DNA from: CAXMST01 sp963793415
GTDB lineage: Bacteria > Actinomycetota > Thermoleophilia > Solirubrobacterales > 70-9
Direction: 5' to 3'
DNA length: 64,000 nt
NCBI GenBank assembly: GCA_963793415.1
Contig: CAWCAC010000002.1
Location: forward strand, 2,728,001-2,792,000
Shown: positions 8,813-15,633 of the stretch, piece after piece
How the letters are laid out: the number at the start of each line of letters is the position of its first letter
How positions within the stretch are numbered: the first letter of the stretch is position 1
Notes under the pieces: generated by a model
Seen by the model: only the letters and a program-made list of their open reading frames with translations
Databases searched by the model: none
What the model was told of the DNA's origin: nothing
Position numbers and translations under genes: made by a program

Positions 8813-8825
8813 GTGGCGGAGCCAC
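8813..8825. terminator. Short hairpin GTGGCGGAGCCAC
   Basis: A perfect 5-bp stem (GTGGC/GCCAC) with a GGA loop, 33 nt past the stop of the minus-strand sulfur-carrier gene and within the convergent gap. The identical 13-mer occurs at 40949-40961, also just past a minus-strand stop. It may be a weak terminator or a small repeat family. Confidence 0.4.
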
Positions 8826-8858
8826 ATAAGCCCGGTGCGGGTGCGCTCAGGCGCCGCG

Positions 8859-9143
8859 TCAGAGGGCGCCGGCGCCGCCGGCCATGGCGGGGAGGATGAC
8901 AATCGTGTCGCTCTCGGCGACGCTGGTGCCGAGCCCGTCGAGGACCCGCACGTCCTCGTCGTTGAGGTAGATGTTGACGTACCGGTTGAGCTCGCCGGCG
9001 TCGTCGAAGAGCTGCCGCTCGGTGCCGGGATGGGCGTCTGCGAGGGCCCGCAGCACGGTGCCGACGTCCTCGCCCTCGAGCGGGACCTGCGACTCGCCGC
9101 CGGTGTGGGCGCGCAGCACGGGTGGGATCTTCACGGTCGCCAT
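8859..9143 (-). CDS. cysO: CysO-like ubiquitin-fold sulfur carrier with C-terminal extension
   Basis: A 94-residue MoaD/ThiS-fold protein. It closely follows the mycobacterial CysO pattern: VKIPPVLRAHTGGE at the N-terminus, NRYVNIYLNDEDVR in the middle and TIVILPAMAGG near the end. In the known system this carrier becomes a thiocarboxylate at the terminal Gly-Gly and feeds cysteine synthesis. Here four residues (AGAL) follow the Gly-Gly, so the carrier would have to be trimmed before activation. The activating enzyme is encoded just upstream (9167-10369) on the same strand, 23 bp away. No Mec/JAMM protease or CysM is in the window. The ATG at 9143 fits the family length. Confidence 0.85.
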   Translation of the reverse strand: MATVKIPPVLRAHTGGESQVPLEGEDVGTVLRALADAHPGTERQLFDDAGELNRYVNIYLNDEDVRVLDGLGTSVAESDTIVILPAMAGGAGAL

Positions 9144-9166
9144 CGCGCGGAACCCTACAGGGCGCC

Positions 9167-10369
9167 TCAGGCCACGGCTGCGCCGGAGCAGAAGGCCTCG
9201 TAGTCGGGGAACTTGCCCATCTCCTCGACCGGGATCTCGGGCGCGTCCGGCCCGCAGATCGGGCAGCTCGGGTCCTTCTGGACCTTGAGCTCGGTGAAGG
9301 TCGTCCCGAGCGCTTCGAACAGGAGCAGGCGGCCCATCAGCGGCTCGCCGGCGCCGGTCACCAGCTTGAAGACCTCGAGCGACTGCATCAGGCCCATCAC
9401 GCCGGGCAGCATCCCGAGCACGCCCGCCGCACCGCAGCTCGGAGCGAGCTCGGGCGGTGGAGGCGTCGGGTAGAGGCAGCGGTAGCAGGGGCCGTCGTGT
9501 GGGACGAAGGTCGAGATCTGCCCGTCGAAGGCCAGGATCGAGGCCGAGACGACCGGCTTGTTGAGCCGCACCGAGGCGTCGTTGAGCAGGTATCGGGTCG
9601 GGAAGTTGTCGGCGCCGTCGACGACGATGTCGTACTGCTCGAGCAGCTCGATCACGTTGTCGGGACCGAATCGCACGTTGTGCTCGACGACCTTGACGTC
9701 CGGGTTCAATGCCTCGATCCGGCGGCGAGCGGACTCGGTCTTGGCGATGCCGATCGTGTCGGTGCCGTGGATCACCTGGCGCTGCAGGTTCGACGCGTCG
9801 ACGACGTCGTCGTCGACGAGGCCGAGCGTGCCGATGCCGGCCGCGGCCAGATACAGCGCCGTCGGCGAGCCGAGGCCGCCGGTGCCGAGCAGCAGCACCT
9901 TCGCATCGAGCATCTTCAGCTGTCCCTCGAGCCCGATCTCGGGAACGAGGATGTGACGGCTGTAGCGCTCCTTCTGCTCCTGGGTGAGCTTGCGCGGGAC
10001 GACCGTCTCGTAGTTGCGGTCCTTCCACAGCGTGATCCCGCCCTGCATCGAGGCGACGTTCGAGTAGCCGAGCTCCTCGTGCATCGTCCTGGCAGCGAGC
10101 GCCGAGCGGTTGCCGGAGGCGCAGTAGATGATCACGCGCTGGTCCTTGGCGGGGACGAACTGCTCGATCCGCGACTCGAGGTGACCACGCGGAACGTGGA
10201 TCGCGCCGGGTATGTGGCGCTCCTCGAACTCGTGCTGCTCGCGGACATCGACGAGCGCGACGGGGCCGTGCCCGTTCGTCTCCGCCCCGAGCTCGGCGTG
10301 CGCCTCGCTCGGCTCGACCTCTTCGATCCGCTTCTTGATCTGCTCGATCAGCTCGGAGCCCGTGGCCAT
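9167..10369 (-). CDS. moeZ: Rhodanese-ThiF fusion: sulfur-carrier adenylyltransferase/sulfurtransferase (MoeZ-like, domains in reverse order)
   Basis: A 400-residue enzyme that would adenylate the C-terminal Gly of a MoaD/CysO-type carrier and pass sulfur to it. Residues 20-120 are a rhodanese domain with active-site loop CASGNRS (C83). Residues 130-400 are an E1-like ThiF/MoeB domain with the nucleotide loop GTGGLGS (162-168), DNFPTRYLLND, and zinc cysteines in CYRC and CPIC. In the usual MoeZ/MOCS3 proteins the rhodanese lies at the C-terminus, so the order here is inverted. It is next to the CysO-like carrier in an apparent operon. GAGGTGA before the ATG is a good ribosome-binding site. 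Confidence 0.9.
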   Translation of the reverse strand: MATGSELIEQIKKRIEEVEPSEAHAELGAETNGHGPVALVDVREQHEFEERHIPGAIHVPRGHLESRIEQFVPAKDQRVIIYCASGNRSALAARTMHEELGYSNVASMQGGITLWKDRNYETVVPRKLTQEQKERYSRHILVPEIGLEGQLKMLDAKVLLLGTGGLGSPTALYLAAAGIGTLGLVDDDVVDASNLQRQVIHGTDTIGIAKTESARRRIEALNPDVKVVEHNVRFGPDNVIELLEQYDIVVDGADNFPTRYLLNDASVRLNKPVVSASILAFDGQISTFVPHDGPCYRCLYPTPPPPELAPSCGAAGVLGMLPGVMGLMQSLEVFKLVTGAGEPLMGRLLLFEALGTTFTELKVQKDPSCPICGPDAPEIPVEEMGKFPDYEAFCSGAAVA

Positions 10370-10877
10370 TCGTCAATTCACCTCAAACTGGATCAGGATT
10401 AGTGCTTTACAAAGTGTAGCAAGGGACGAAACTGCGTCCCGCGAGGAGCCGAGGTTAGCGCGAAGGCCGCTGCCGATCCGGAGGCGCGGCAGGGTTCGGC
10501 CGGGCTGCAGAGACGGTTTGCAGTGAGGGTAGAGTGGATTGGCGGGTCGGTCCGCCGTGCGGGGCCCGGAGTTTGTCGCGGCCCAGGGTGAGGGGCTCGA
10601 TCCGGGACGAGATGCCGAAAGGCAGGAATAGTTCCGGCCAATCGTCCCCTCGTCCGGCGAGACATCGAAAGCCCGCGATATGTGCGGTCAATGCATATCT
10701 CGTCCCCTCCTCACCGAGAATCCAGACCGACCCCACACGCACTCCGACGCCGGAGTGATCAACTCCACCCCGGACACCCTCCCTCACTGCAAACGGACCC
10801 GCTTACGTCCCTGCAACACAGGGCGGCGCTGACAACCCAGGCCCCCTCCCGCCGGCCGTCGGGACCGGCCAGAACCT
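10370..10877. other. 508-bp intergenic region, no supported gene
   Basis: The region lies between htpX and the MoeZ-like gene, both on the minus strand. Several open frames exist on both strands but none resembles a known protein. Its main content is a nested inverted repeat at 10514-10796. The end near 10370-10420 is AT-richer (on the minus strand TTGCTACACTTTGTAAAGC and then TAATCCT) and probably holds the promoter of the MoeZ-like gene. Confidence 0.6.
10514..10796. repeat. Nested inverted repeats spanning 283 bp
   Basis: The outer arms, cggtttgcagtgaggg (10514-10529) and ccctcactgcaaacgg (10781-10796), are reverse complements except for one base. A second pair lies inside: ggtgagg...gggacgagat (10587-10613) faces atctcgtccc...cctcacc (10697-10714). 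A gatatg/catatc pair lies in the centre. Such a layout suits a MITE-like element or a long structured RNA; no coding sequence is recognisable within it. Confidence 0.7.
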
Positions 10878-11738
10878 CTACCCGAGGTTCGTGCGCATCT
10901 GCCGCAGGCGGCGGACGCGCTCCTCGATCGGCGGATGGGTGGAGAAGAGTCCCGCGACGCCGCCGCCCTTCAGGGGCTTGACGATGTAGAGGCACTCGGT
11001 CGCCTGGTTGACGTCCATCGGGATCTGCTTGGCGCCCTCCTCGAGCCGGAGCAGGGCCGATGCGAGGCTCTCCGGGTTGCCGGCGAACTGGGCGCCGGTG
11101 GCGTCGGCGGAATACTCGCGCTGGCGGCTGACGGCCATCTGGATGATCGTCGCGGCGAGCGGAGCGAGAAGCACCATCGCGAGCGAGCCGATCAGGCCGA
11201 GCGGGCTGTTGTTGTCGCCGCCGAACCAGAGCGCCATGTAGGCGAGGTAGGTGATCGCGCCGCCGATCGTCGCGGCGACAGATTGGATCAGCGTGTCACG
11301 GTTGCGGATGTGGGCGAGCTCGTGGGCGATCACGCCCTTGAGCTCGTCGGGGCTGAGCAGCTTTGTGATGCCGACGGTGATCGCGACGGCGGAGTTGTTG
11401 GGGTTGCGGCCGGTCGCGAAGGCGTTGGGCTGGTTCTGGGGGATCACGTAGAGGTCCGGCATCGGCAGTCCGGCGGTCTCGCAGAGCTCGCGGGTCATCG
11501 CGTAGATCTGCGGCGCGTCCTTCTCCTCCATCGGCTGAGCGCCGCTCATCTTCAGGGCGATGCGGTCGCTGAACCACCAGGCGCCGAGGTTCATCGCGGC
11601 GCCGATGAAGAGGAAGATCAAAGCCGTCTGGGCGCCGCCGATCGCTGCGCCGATGACGACGAACAGGCCCGTCAGCGTGGCCAACAGCACTGTCGTCCGG
11701 AAGCCGGCGGCGAAGTTGGAGCGGGTGGTCGAAGTCAT
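10878..11738 (-). CDS. htpX: HtpX membrane zinc metalloprotease (M48)
   Basis: A 286-residue membrane-bound peptidase that degrades damaged membrane proteins. Two N-terminal membrane segments (about 15-35 and 38-55) are followed by the M48 catalytic domain. The zinc motif HELAH is at residues 139-143, with the third ligand probably in the REYSAD segment, and two further hydrophobic segments lie between. AGGAGG upstream of the ATG is a strong ribosome-binding site. It is divergent from a two-component system (11848-13547) across 109 bp containing a small dyad, so that system could control it; this is inference. Confidence 0.95.
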   Translation of the reverse strand: MTSTTRSNFAAGFRTTVLLATLTGLFVVIGAAIGGAQTALIFLFIGAAMNLGAWWFSDRIALKMSGAQPMEEKDAPQIYAMTRELCETAGLPMPDLYVIPQNQPNAFATGRNPNNSAVAITVGITKLLSPDELKGVIAHELAHIRNRDTLIQSVAATIGGAITYLAYMALWFGGDNNSPLGLIGSLAMVLLAPLAATIIQMAVSRQREYSADATGAQFAGNPESLASALLRLEEGAKQIPMDVNQATECLYIVKPLKGGGVAGLFSTHPPIEERVRRLRQMRTNLG

Positions 11739-11795
11739 CTGGGGGAAACCTCCTGGGAACGCGGGACTGAAGGGAATATTGCCAAACCGCCTAAA

Positions 11796-11812
11796 CGGTC
11801 CCGAAAGGACCG
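11796..11812. promoter_or_regulatory. Dyad CGGTCC-CGAAA-GGACCG
   Basis: A 6-bp inverted repeat with a 5-nt spacer in the intergenic region between htpX and the histidine kinase gene. Its position between divergent genes makes it a candidate site for the neighbouring NarL-type response regulator. There is no other support. Confidence 0.35.
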
Positions 11813-11847
11813 CGGATGCGTGGACGGCCTGCGACAGTTAGGCGGGC

Positions 11848-12924
11848 ATGCGCAGAGGATCGCTGCTCACCCAGGTTCTGCTGGTCAACCTGCTGTTGAT
11901 CGCCGCGGCGGTGATCGCGGCCGTGATCGCCTCCGCGCCGAACAGCGAGCTCCGCGATACGGGCGCCGCCGGTCTCGTGCTCGGGTTCGCGGTGGCCGCG
12001 ACCGTCGCCGTCAACGTCTACTTGCTCTCCCGCCGGACGGCTCCGCTCGAGCGGCTCGCGGACGAGATGGAGGAGGTCGACCTCTCCCGCCCCCGCCCGG
12101 AGATCGAGCCGATCAAGGGGGCAGAGGAGATCGAGCGGCTCGAGCGCTCGTTCCGCGCGATGCTCGACCGGCTCGAAGCGGAGCGACGCCACGGGGCCAG
12201 CGCCGCGCTCGAGGCCCAGGAGCGCGAGCGCGCGCGGGTCGCGCGCGACCTTCACGACGAGGTCAACCAGGCTCTGACCGGGCTCGTGCTGCGGCTCGAG
12301 GCGCTGCGGTCGAAGGCGCCGCCGGATCTCTCCGACGACCTCGAGGAGACCAGCGCCGTGGCCCGCCAAGCGATGGAGGAGCTGCTGGCCCTGGCCCGGC
12401 AGCTGCGGCCGACGGCGCTCGACGACCTCGGCCTCAAAGCCGCGCTTGCCGGCCTCGTCGAGGAAGTTGGTCGGCAGACCGGGATCGCGACCGCCTTCGA
12501 GTCCGACGAGTCCGCAGGCAGCTTCCACCAGCTCCCCGACGAGCTTCAGCTCGTCACCTACCGCGTCGCCCAGGAGGCGCTCTCGAACGCCGTCCGCCAC
12601 TCCGGTGCCAAGCACATCCGCGTGCGGCTGATGCTGACCGGGGACGGCCTCGAGCTCCGCGTCTCCGACGACGGCGCCGGCTTCGATGCAAGTGCGCCCC
12701 CCGCCGGACTCGGGGTGGCGGGCATGCGGGAGCGGGCGATGCTCGCCGGCGCGGCCTTCGGGATCGAGTCCCGTCCGGGTCTTGGCACCAGGGTCAGGTT
12801 GGTGGTCGCCGATGCCGATGAGTCCCTCGATGGGCACCGAGAGGCGGGCACGGGCGTGACTGGGACCGAGAGGACGGCGGCTACGGGGACCGCGACGACC
12901 GCCGCCGGAGGCGAGCCCCGATGA
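11848..12924 (+). CDS. Two-component sensor histidine kinase, NarL/LiaS family
   Basis: A 358-residue sensor. Two membrane segments (about 8-30 and 40-60) enclose only a very short external loop, as in intramembrane-sensing LiaS/DesK-type kinases. A HAMP-like linker and a HisKA_3 dimerisation helix with the phospho-acceptor in ARDLHDEVNQAL (H136) follow. The ATPase domain shows QEALSNAVRHSGA (N box) and DDGAGF. The last 30 residues are low-complexity Thr/Ala/Gly. The stop overlaps the response-regulator start (ATGA). The input signal is unknown; cell-envelope stress is a guess based on architecture and the divergent htpX. Confidence 0.92.
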   Translation: MRRGSLLTQVLLVNLLLIAAAVIAAVIASAPNSELRDTGAAGLVLGFAVAATVAVNVYLLSRRTAPLERLADEMEEVDLSRPRPEIEPIKGAEEIERLERSFRAMLDRLEAERRHGASAALEAQERERARVARDLHDEVNQALTGLVLRLEALRSKAPPDLSDDLEETSAVARQAMEELLALARQLRPTALDDLGLKAALAGLVEEVGRQTGIATAFESDESAGSFHQLPDELQLVTYRVAQEALSNAVRHSGAKHIRVRLMLTGDGLELRVSDDGAGFDASAPPAGLGVAGMRERAMLAGAAFGIESRPGLGTRVRLVVADADESLDGHREAGTGVTGTERTAATGTATTAAGGEPR

Positions 12925-13547
12925 GGGTCCTGATCGCCGACGACCACGGGATCGTGCGCTCAGGCCTGCGGAAGCTGCTCGAGAGCCACGAGATCGAGGT
13001 CGTTGCGGAGGCCGAGGATGGCGCGCAGGCGCTCGAACTGGCGATCTCGGAGCAACCCGACCTGGCGATCCTCGACGTGAAGATGCCACAGCTCTCGGGC
13101 CTGCAGGCCACGCGGGAGATCAAGGAGAAGGCGCCCGACGTCGCCGTGCTGATCCTCTCGATGCACGAAGAAGAGCGCTATCTGTTCGAGGCCTTGAAGG
13201 CCGGCGCCTCCGGATACGTGCTGAAGCGCGCCGCGGACACCGACCTGCTCGACGCGATCAGGGCGGTAGAGCGGGGTGAGCCGTTCCTCACTCCGGAGGC
13301 TCAGCAGGTCCTGATCAAGGACGTGCTCGACCGGGGCGAGAGGCGTGACGAGGAACTGACGCCGCGTGAGGAGGAGGTGGTCAAGCTCGTCGCCGAGGCC
13401 CATACCAACAAGGAGATCGCCGAGCTCCTGGGCCTCTCGGAGAAGACGGTCGAGAACCACCGCTCGAACGCCATGCACAAGCTCGGCATGCGCGACCGCG
13501 TCGAGCTCGTTCGCTACGCGATCCGCCGCGGGCTGATCGAGCCCTAG
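12921..13547 (+). CDS. Response regulator, NarL/LiaR family
   Basis: A 208-residue DNA-binding regulator. Residues 1-120 are a receiver domain with the acidic pocket DDH at the start, phospho-acceptor D52 in LAILDVKMPQ and the conserved Lys in YVLKRAA. Residues 143-205 are a LuxR-type helix-turn-helix (LTPREEEVVKLV, NKEIAELLGLSEKTVENH). It overlaps the kinase gene by 4 bp, so the two form one operon and almost certainly a cognate pair. Confidence 0.95.
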   Translation: MRVLIADDHGIVRSGLRKLLESHEIEVVAEAEDGAQALELAISEQPDLAILDVKMPQLSGLQATREIKEKAPDVAVLILSMHEEERYLFEALKAGASGYVLKRAADTDLLDAIRAVERGEPFLTPEAQQVLIKDVLDRGERRDEELTPREEEVVKLVAEAHTNKEIAELLGLSEKTVENHRSNAMHKLGMRDRVELVRYAIRRGLIEP

Positions 13548-13574
13548 ACGGGGCGCGCGGCTGAATAAGCTGCC

Positions 13575-14768
13575 GTGACGATGACCGCCAGCACGGTTGA
13601 GATCCGCGACGGCTCGAAGCTGTTGATGAGGCCGATCGAGCCGGGCGACAAGGAGGCGCTCGCGGACGCCTTCGACCGGCTCAGCGCGGAGTCGCGCTAC
13701 CGGCGCTTCTTCGCGCCGCTGAACCGGCTCAGCCCGACGGACCTCAAGTACCTGACCGAGGTCGACCACTCCAACCACGAGGCGATCGTCGCCTTCGACG
13801 CCGAGACCGGCGGGACGGCGGGCGTGGCCCGCTACGTGCGCTCGCCCGACCCGGCGATCGCCGAGGTCGCCGTCACGGTGATCGACGACTGGCAGGGGCG
13901 CGGCGTCGCCAGCGCGCTGCTCGAGCAGCTGGTCGAGCGCGCCCGCGAGGAGGGCATCACGCACTTCATCGCGGTGATCCTCGAGGAGAACGAGGCCGCG
14001 ATCGAGCTGTTCGAGGGGCTCGCCGCCAACGACCCCTCCCCGCAGCGCAAGGACGGCAACCTCGAGCTCCTGATCGAGCTGCCCTCGGAAGGGCTGCTCG
14101 GCGAGACGGTTCTGGGACGGGCCCTGCACGCAGCCGCGAGTGGGGTGACGATCAATCCGTGGCGCCTGCTCAAGCACCGCATCCACGAAACGGCCGAGCA
14201 CACGCAGCCGGCGATCGAAGCGGATCCGCCCGATTCCAAGCGGGCCATAACCGACCTCCTCGCTAGGATTTGGCGTGATGCTGTTCTCGACGAAAGCCGA
14301 GTACGGAGTGCGGCTGCTCGTCGCGCTCGGGCGCGTCGGCGACGATCGGCCCGTGCCGCTGGCCGAGCTCGCCGAGGCCGAGACCCTTCCCCTCTCATAC
14401 TTGGAGCACCTCGCCGCGAAGCTGAAGGCTGCAGGATTGATCGTCTCGCAGCGGGGAGCCCGTGGCGGCTATCGACTCGGTCGTCCCGCCTCGCAGATCG
14501 AGATGCTCGAGGTCGTCGAGGCGCTCGAGGGGCGGATCGCTCCGATGGAGTGCTTCGAGGTCGACGGCGAGGGGCGCGTCCTCTGTTCGCACGAGGCCGA
14601 CGGCAATCATGCCTGTGCGACGAAGCTGCTCTGGACGAGGGTGCACGGCGGCATCGCGCGAGCCCTGGCCGGGACGACGCTGGAGGAGTTGATCGAGTTC
14701 GACGCTTCCGAGCACGAGACCGCGGAGCCCGCTGCGACGGCCTGAGCGGGTCTGGCGCCAGCCCATAA
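13575..14768 (+). CDS. GNAT N-acetyltransferase whose frame runs on through rrf2
   Basis: The first 165 residues or so form a GNAT acetyltransferase: VEIRDGSKLLMRPIEPGDKE, then the acetyl-CoA loop in VIDDWQGRGVASALLEQL and AVILEENEAAIELFE. The substrate is unknown. The frame has no stop until 14768, so it passes through the whole rrf2 gene in another frame; the arginine-rich tail after about residue 225 looks like shadow sequence. A +1 change before 14248 would end it at the TAA at 14248-14250, just before rrf2. A lost frame or a real overlap are both possible. The start is GTG 13575 or ATG 13581, preceded by TAAGCT. Confidence 0.6.
   Translation: MTMTASTVEIRDGSKLLMRPIEPGDKEALADAFDRLSAESRYRRFFAPLNRLSPTDLKYLTEVDHSNHEAIVAFDAETGGTAGVARYVRSPDPAIAEVAVTVIDDWQGRGVASALLEQLVERAREEGITHFIAVILEENEAAIELFEGLAANDPSPQRKDGNLELLIELPSEGLLGETVLGRALHAAASGVTINPWRLLKHRIHETAEHTQPAIEADPPDSKRAITDLLARIWRDAVLDESRVRSAAARRARARRRRSARAAGRARRGRDPSPLILGAPRREAEGCRIDRLAAGSPWRLSTRSSRLADRDARGRRGARGADRSDGVLRGRRRGARPLFARGRRQSCLCDEAALDEGARRHRASPGRDDAGGVDRVRRFRARDRGARCDGLSGSGASP
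14247..14271 (+). promoter_or_regulatory. Rrf2-type operator/promoter of rrf2 (copy 1)
   Basis: The 25-bp motif reads ATA-ACC-GACC, spacer TCCTC, then GCTA-GGA-TTT. The 10+5+10 layout matches that of an IscR type 1 site. It contains TAGGAT (14264-14269), which fits a -10 box only 5 nt before the GTG of rrf2, so bound regulator would block transcription of its own gene. Copies lie at 14765-14789 and 20554-20578. Confidence 0.65.
14275..14745 (+). CDS. Rrf2-family transcriptional regulator of the SUF genes
   Basis: A 156-residue winged-helix regulator starting at GTG 14275 (or ATG 14278). The N-terminal helix-turn-helix reads STKAEYGVRLLVALG, then SYLEHLAAKLKAAGLI and the wing SQRGARGGYRL. The sensor region holds two cysteines in this arrangement: MECFEVDGEGRVLCSHEADGN and a third in HACATKLLW. 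This is the usual Rrf2 pattern for holding an iron-sulfur cluster. It lies directly upstream of sufC-sufS-sufU and shares an operator-like motif with them and with the second SUF block, so it probably senses cluster status and represses the regulon and itself. The mRNA is probably leaderless. Confidence 0.88.
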   Translation: MMLFSTKAEYGVRLLVALGRVGDDRPVPLAELAEAETLPLSYLEHLAAKLKAAGLIVSQRGARGGYRLGRPASQIEMLEVVEALEGRIAPMECFEVDGEGRVLCSHEADGNHACATKLLWTRVHGGIARALAGTTLEELIEFDASEHETAEPAATA

Positions 14769-14789
14769 CCTACCCGGCAGCTAGGATTT
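14765..14789 (+). promoter_or_regulatory. Rrf2-type operator/promoter of sufC operon (copy 2)
   Basis: ATA-ACC-TACC, spacer CGGCA, GCTA-GGA-TTT: the same 25-bp layout as the site before rrf2, with identical CCATAACC and GCTAGGATTT ends at identical spacing. TAGGAT at 14782-14787 would be the -10 box, giving a leader of about 65 nt before sufC. Confidence 0.65.
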
Positions 14790-14857
14790 AGATCGCGCGC
14801 CCGGCGCCACGCCCGCGCGAGACGAGACTTCGAGATTCAGAGAGCCGATTGGAGACC

Positions 14858-15628
14858 ATGTCCGACCTGAAGATCACCGACCTGCACGTGCAAGCCGAGG
14901 AGAAGAAGATCCTCAAGGGCCTCGATCTCGAGGTCGGCAAGGGTGAGATTCACGCCTTGATGGGCCCGAACGGATCCGGCAAGTCGACCCTCGCCAACGC
15001 GATCATGGGCCACCCCTCGCTCGAGGTGACCGACGGCTCGATCGTCTTCGGCGGCAACGACATCACCGATGCGGCCCCGGACGAGCGCTCCCTCGCCGGC
15101 CTGTTCATGGCCTTCCAGTACCCGGTGTCGGTCCCGGGCGTGACCGTCGCCAAGTACCTGAGGATGATCGTCAACGCGCATCGCGAAGCCAGCGGCGAGC
15201 CCGAGATCAAGCTCAAGGACTTCTCGAAGCAGACGCGCGCGGCGATGGAGATGATGGACATCCCCGCCGACTTCAACGGCCGTTACCTGAACGAGGGCTT
15301 CTCCGGCGGCGAGAAGAAGCGAATGGAGATGCTGCAGCTGGCTCTGCTGCGACCCTCGATGGCAGTCCTGGACGAGACCGACTCCGGTCTTGACATCGAC
15401 GCGCTGCAGACCGTGGCCGAGGGCGTCAACCGCTTTGCCGGCCCCGAGATGGGCGTCCTGATCATCACCCACTACCAGCGCATCCTCCACATGGTCAAGC
15501 CCGACCGCGTGCACGTCATGTACGAGGGCCGGATCGTCAAGAGCGGCGGACCTGAGCTCGTCGAGCAGCTCGAGGAGAAGGGCTACGGCTGGATCAAGGA
15601 CGAGGTCGCGGCAGGCGCCTCCGCCTGA
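14858..15628 (+). CDS. sufC: SufC, ABC-type ATPase of the SUF iron-sulfur assembly complex
   Basis: A 256-residue cytoplasmic ATPase that drives the SufBCD scaffold. Walker A is GPNGSGKST, the signature region reads FSGGEKKRMEMLQL, and Walker B with the SufC-specific DETDSGLDIDALQ follows. The C-terminal GYGWIKDE is also family-typical. ATG 14858 is preferred over TTG 14849 because GGAG lies just before it, although the spacing is short. It is the first gene of sufC-sufS-sufU, with sufS starting 5 bp after its stop. Its partners sufB and sufD are 5 kb away at 20913-23659. Confidence 0.97.
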   Translation: MSDLKITDLHVQAEEKKILKGLDLEVGKGEIHALMGPNGSGKSTLANAIMGHPSLEVTDGSIVFGGNDITDAAPDERSLAGLFMAFQYPVSVPGVTVAKYLRMIVNAHREASGEPEIKLKDFSKQTRAAMEMMDIPADFNGRYLNEGFSGGEKKRMEMLQLALLRPSMAVLDETDSGLDIDALQTVAEGVNRFAGPEMGVLIITHYQRILHMVKPDRVHVMYEGRIVKSGGPELVEQLEEKGYGWIKDEVAAGASA

Positions 15629-15633
15629 TCGCC

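Noticed and set aside
10455..10787. Open frames within the 508-bp intergenic region
   Set aside because: No family resemblance, poor starts, and the stretch is better explained by nested inverted repeats.
14247..14271. Plain sigma promoter only, not an operator
   Set aside because: The left half and exact 25-bp spacing are also shared at sufC and, with changes, at the Rieske gene, which a -10 box alone would not explain.
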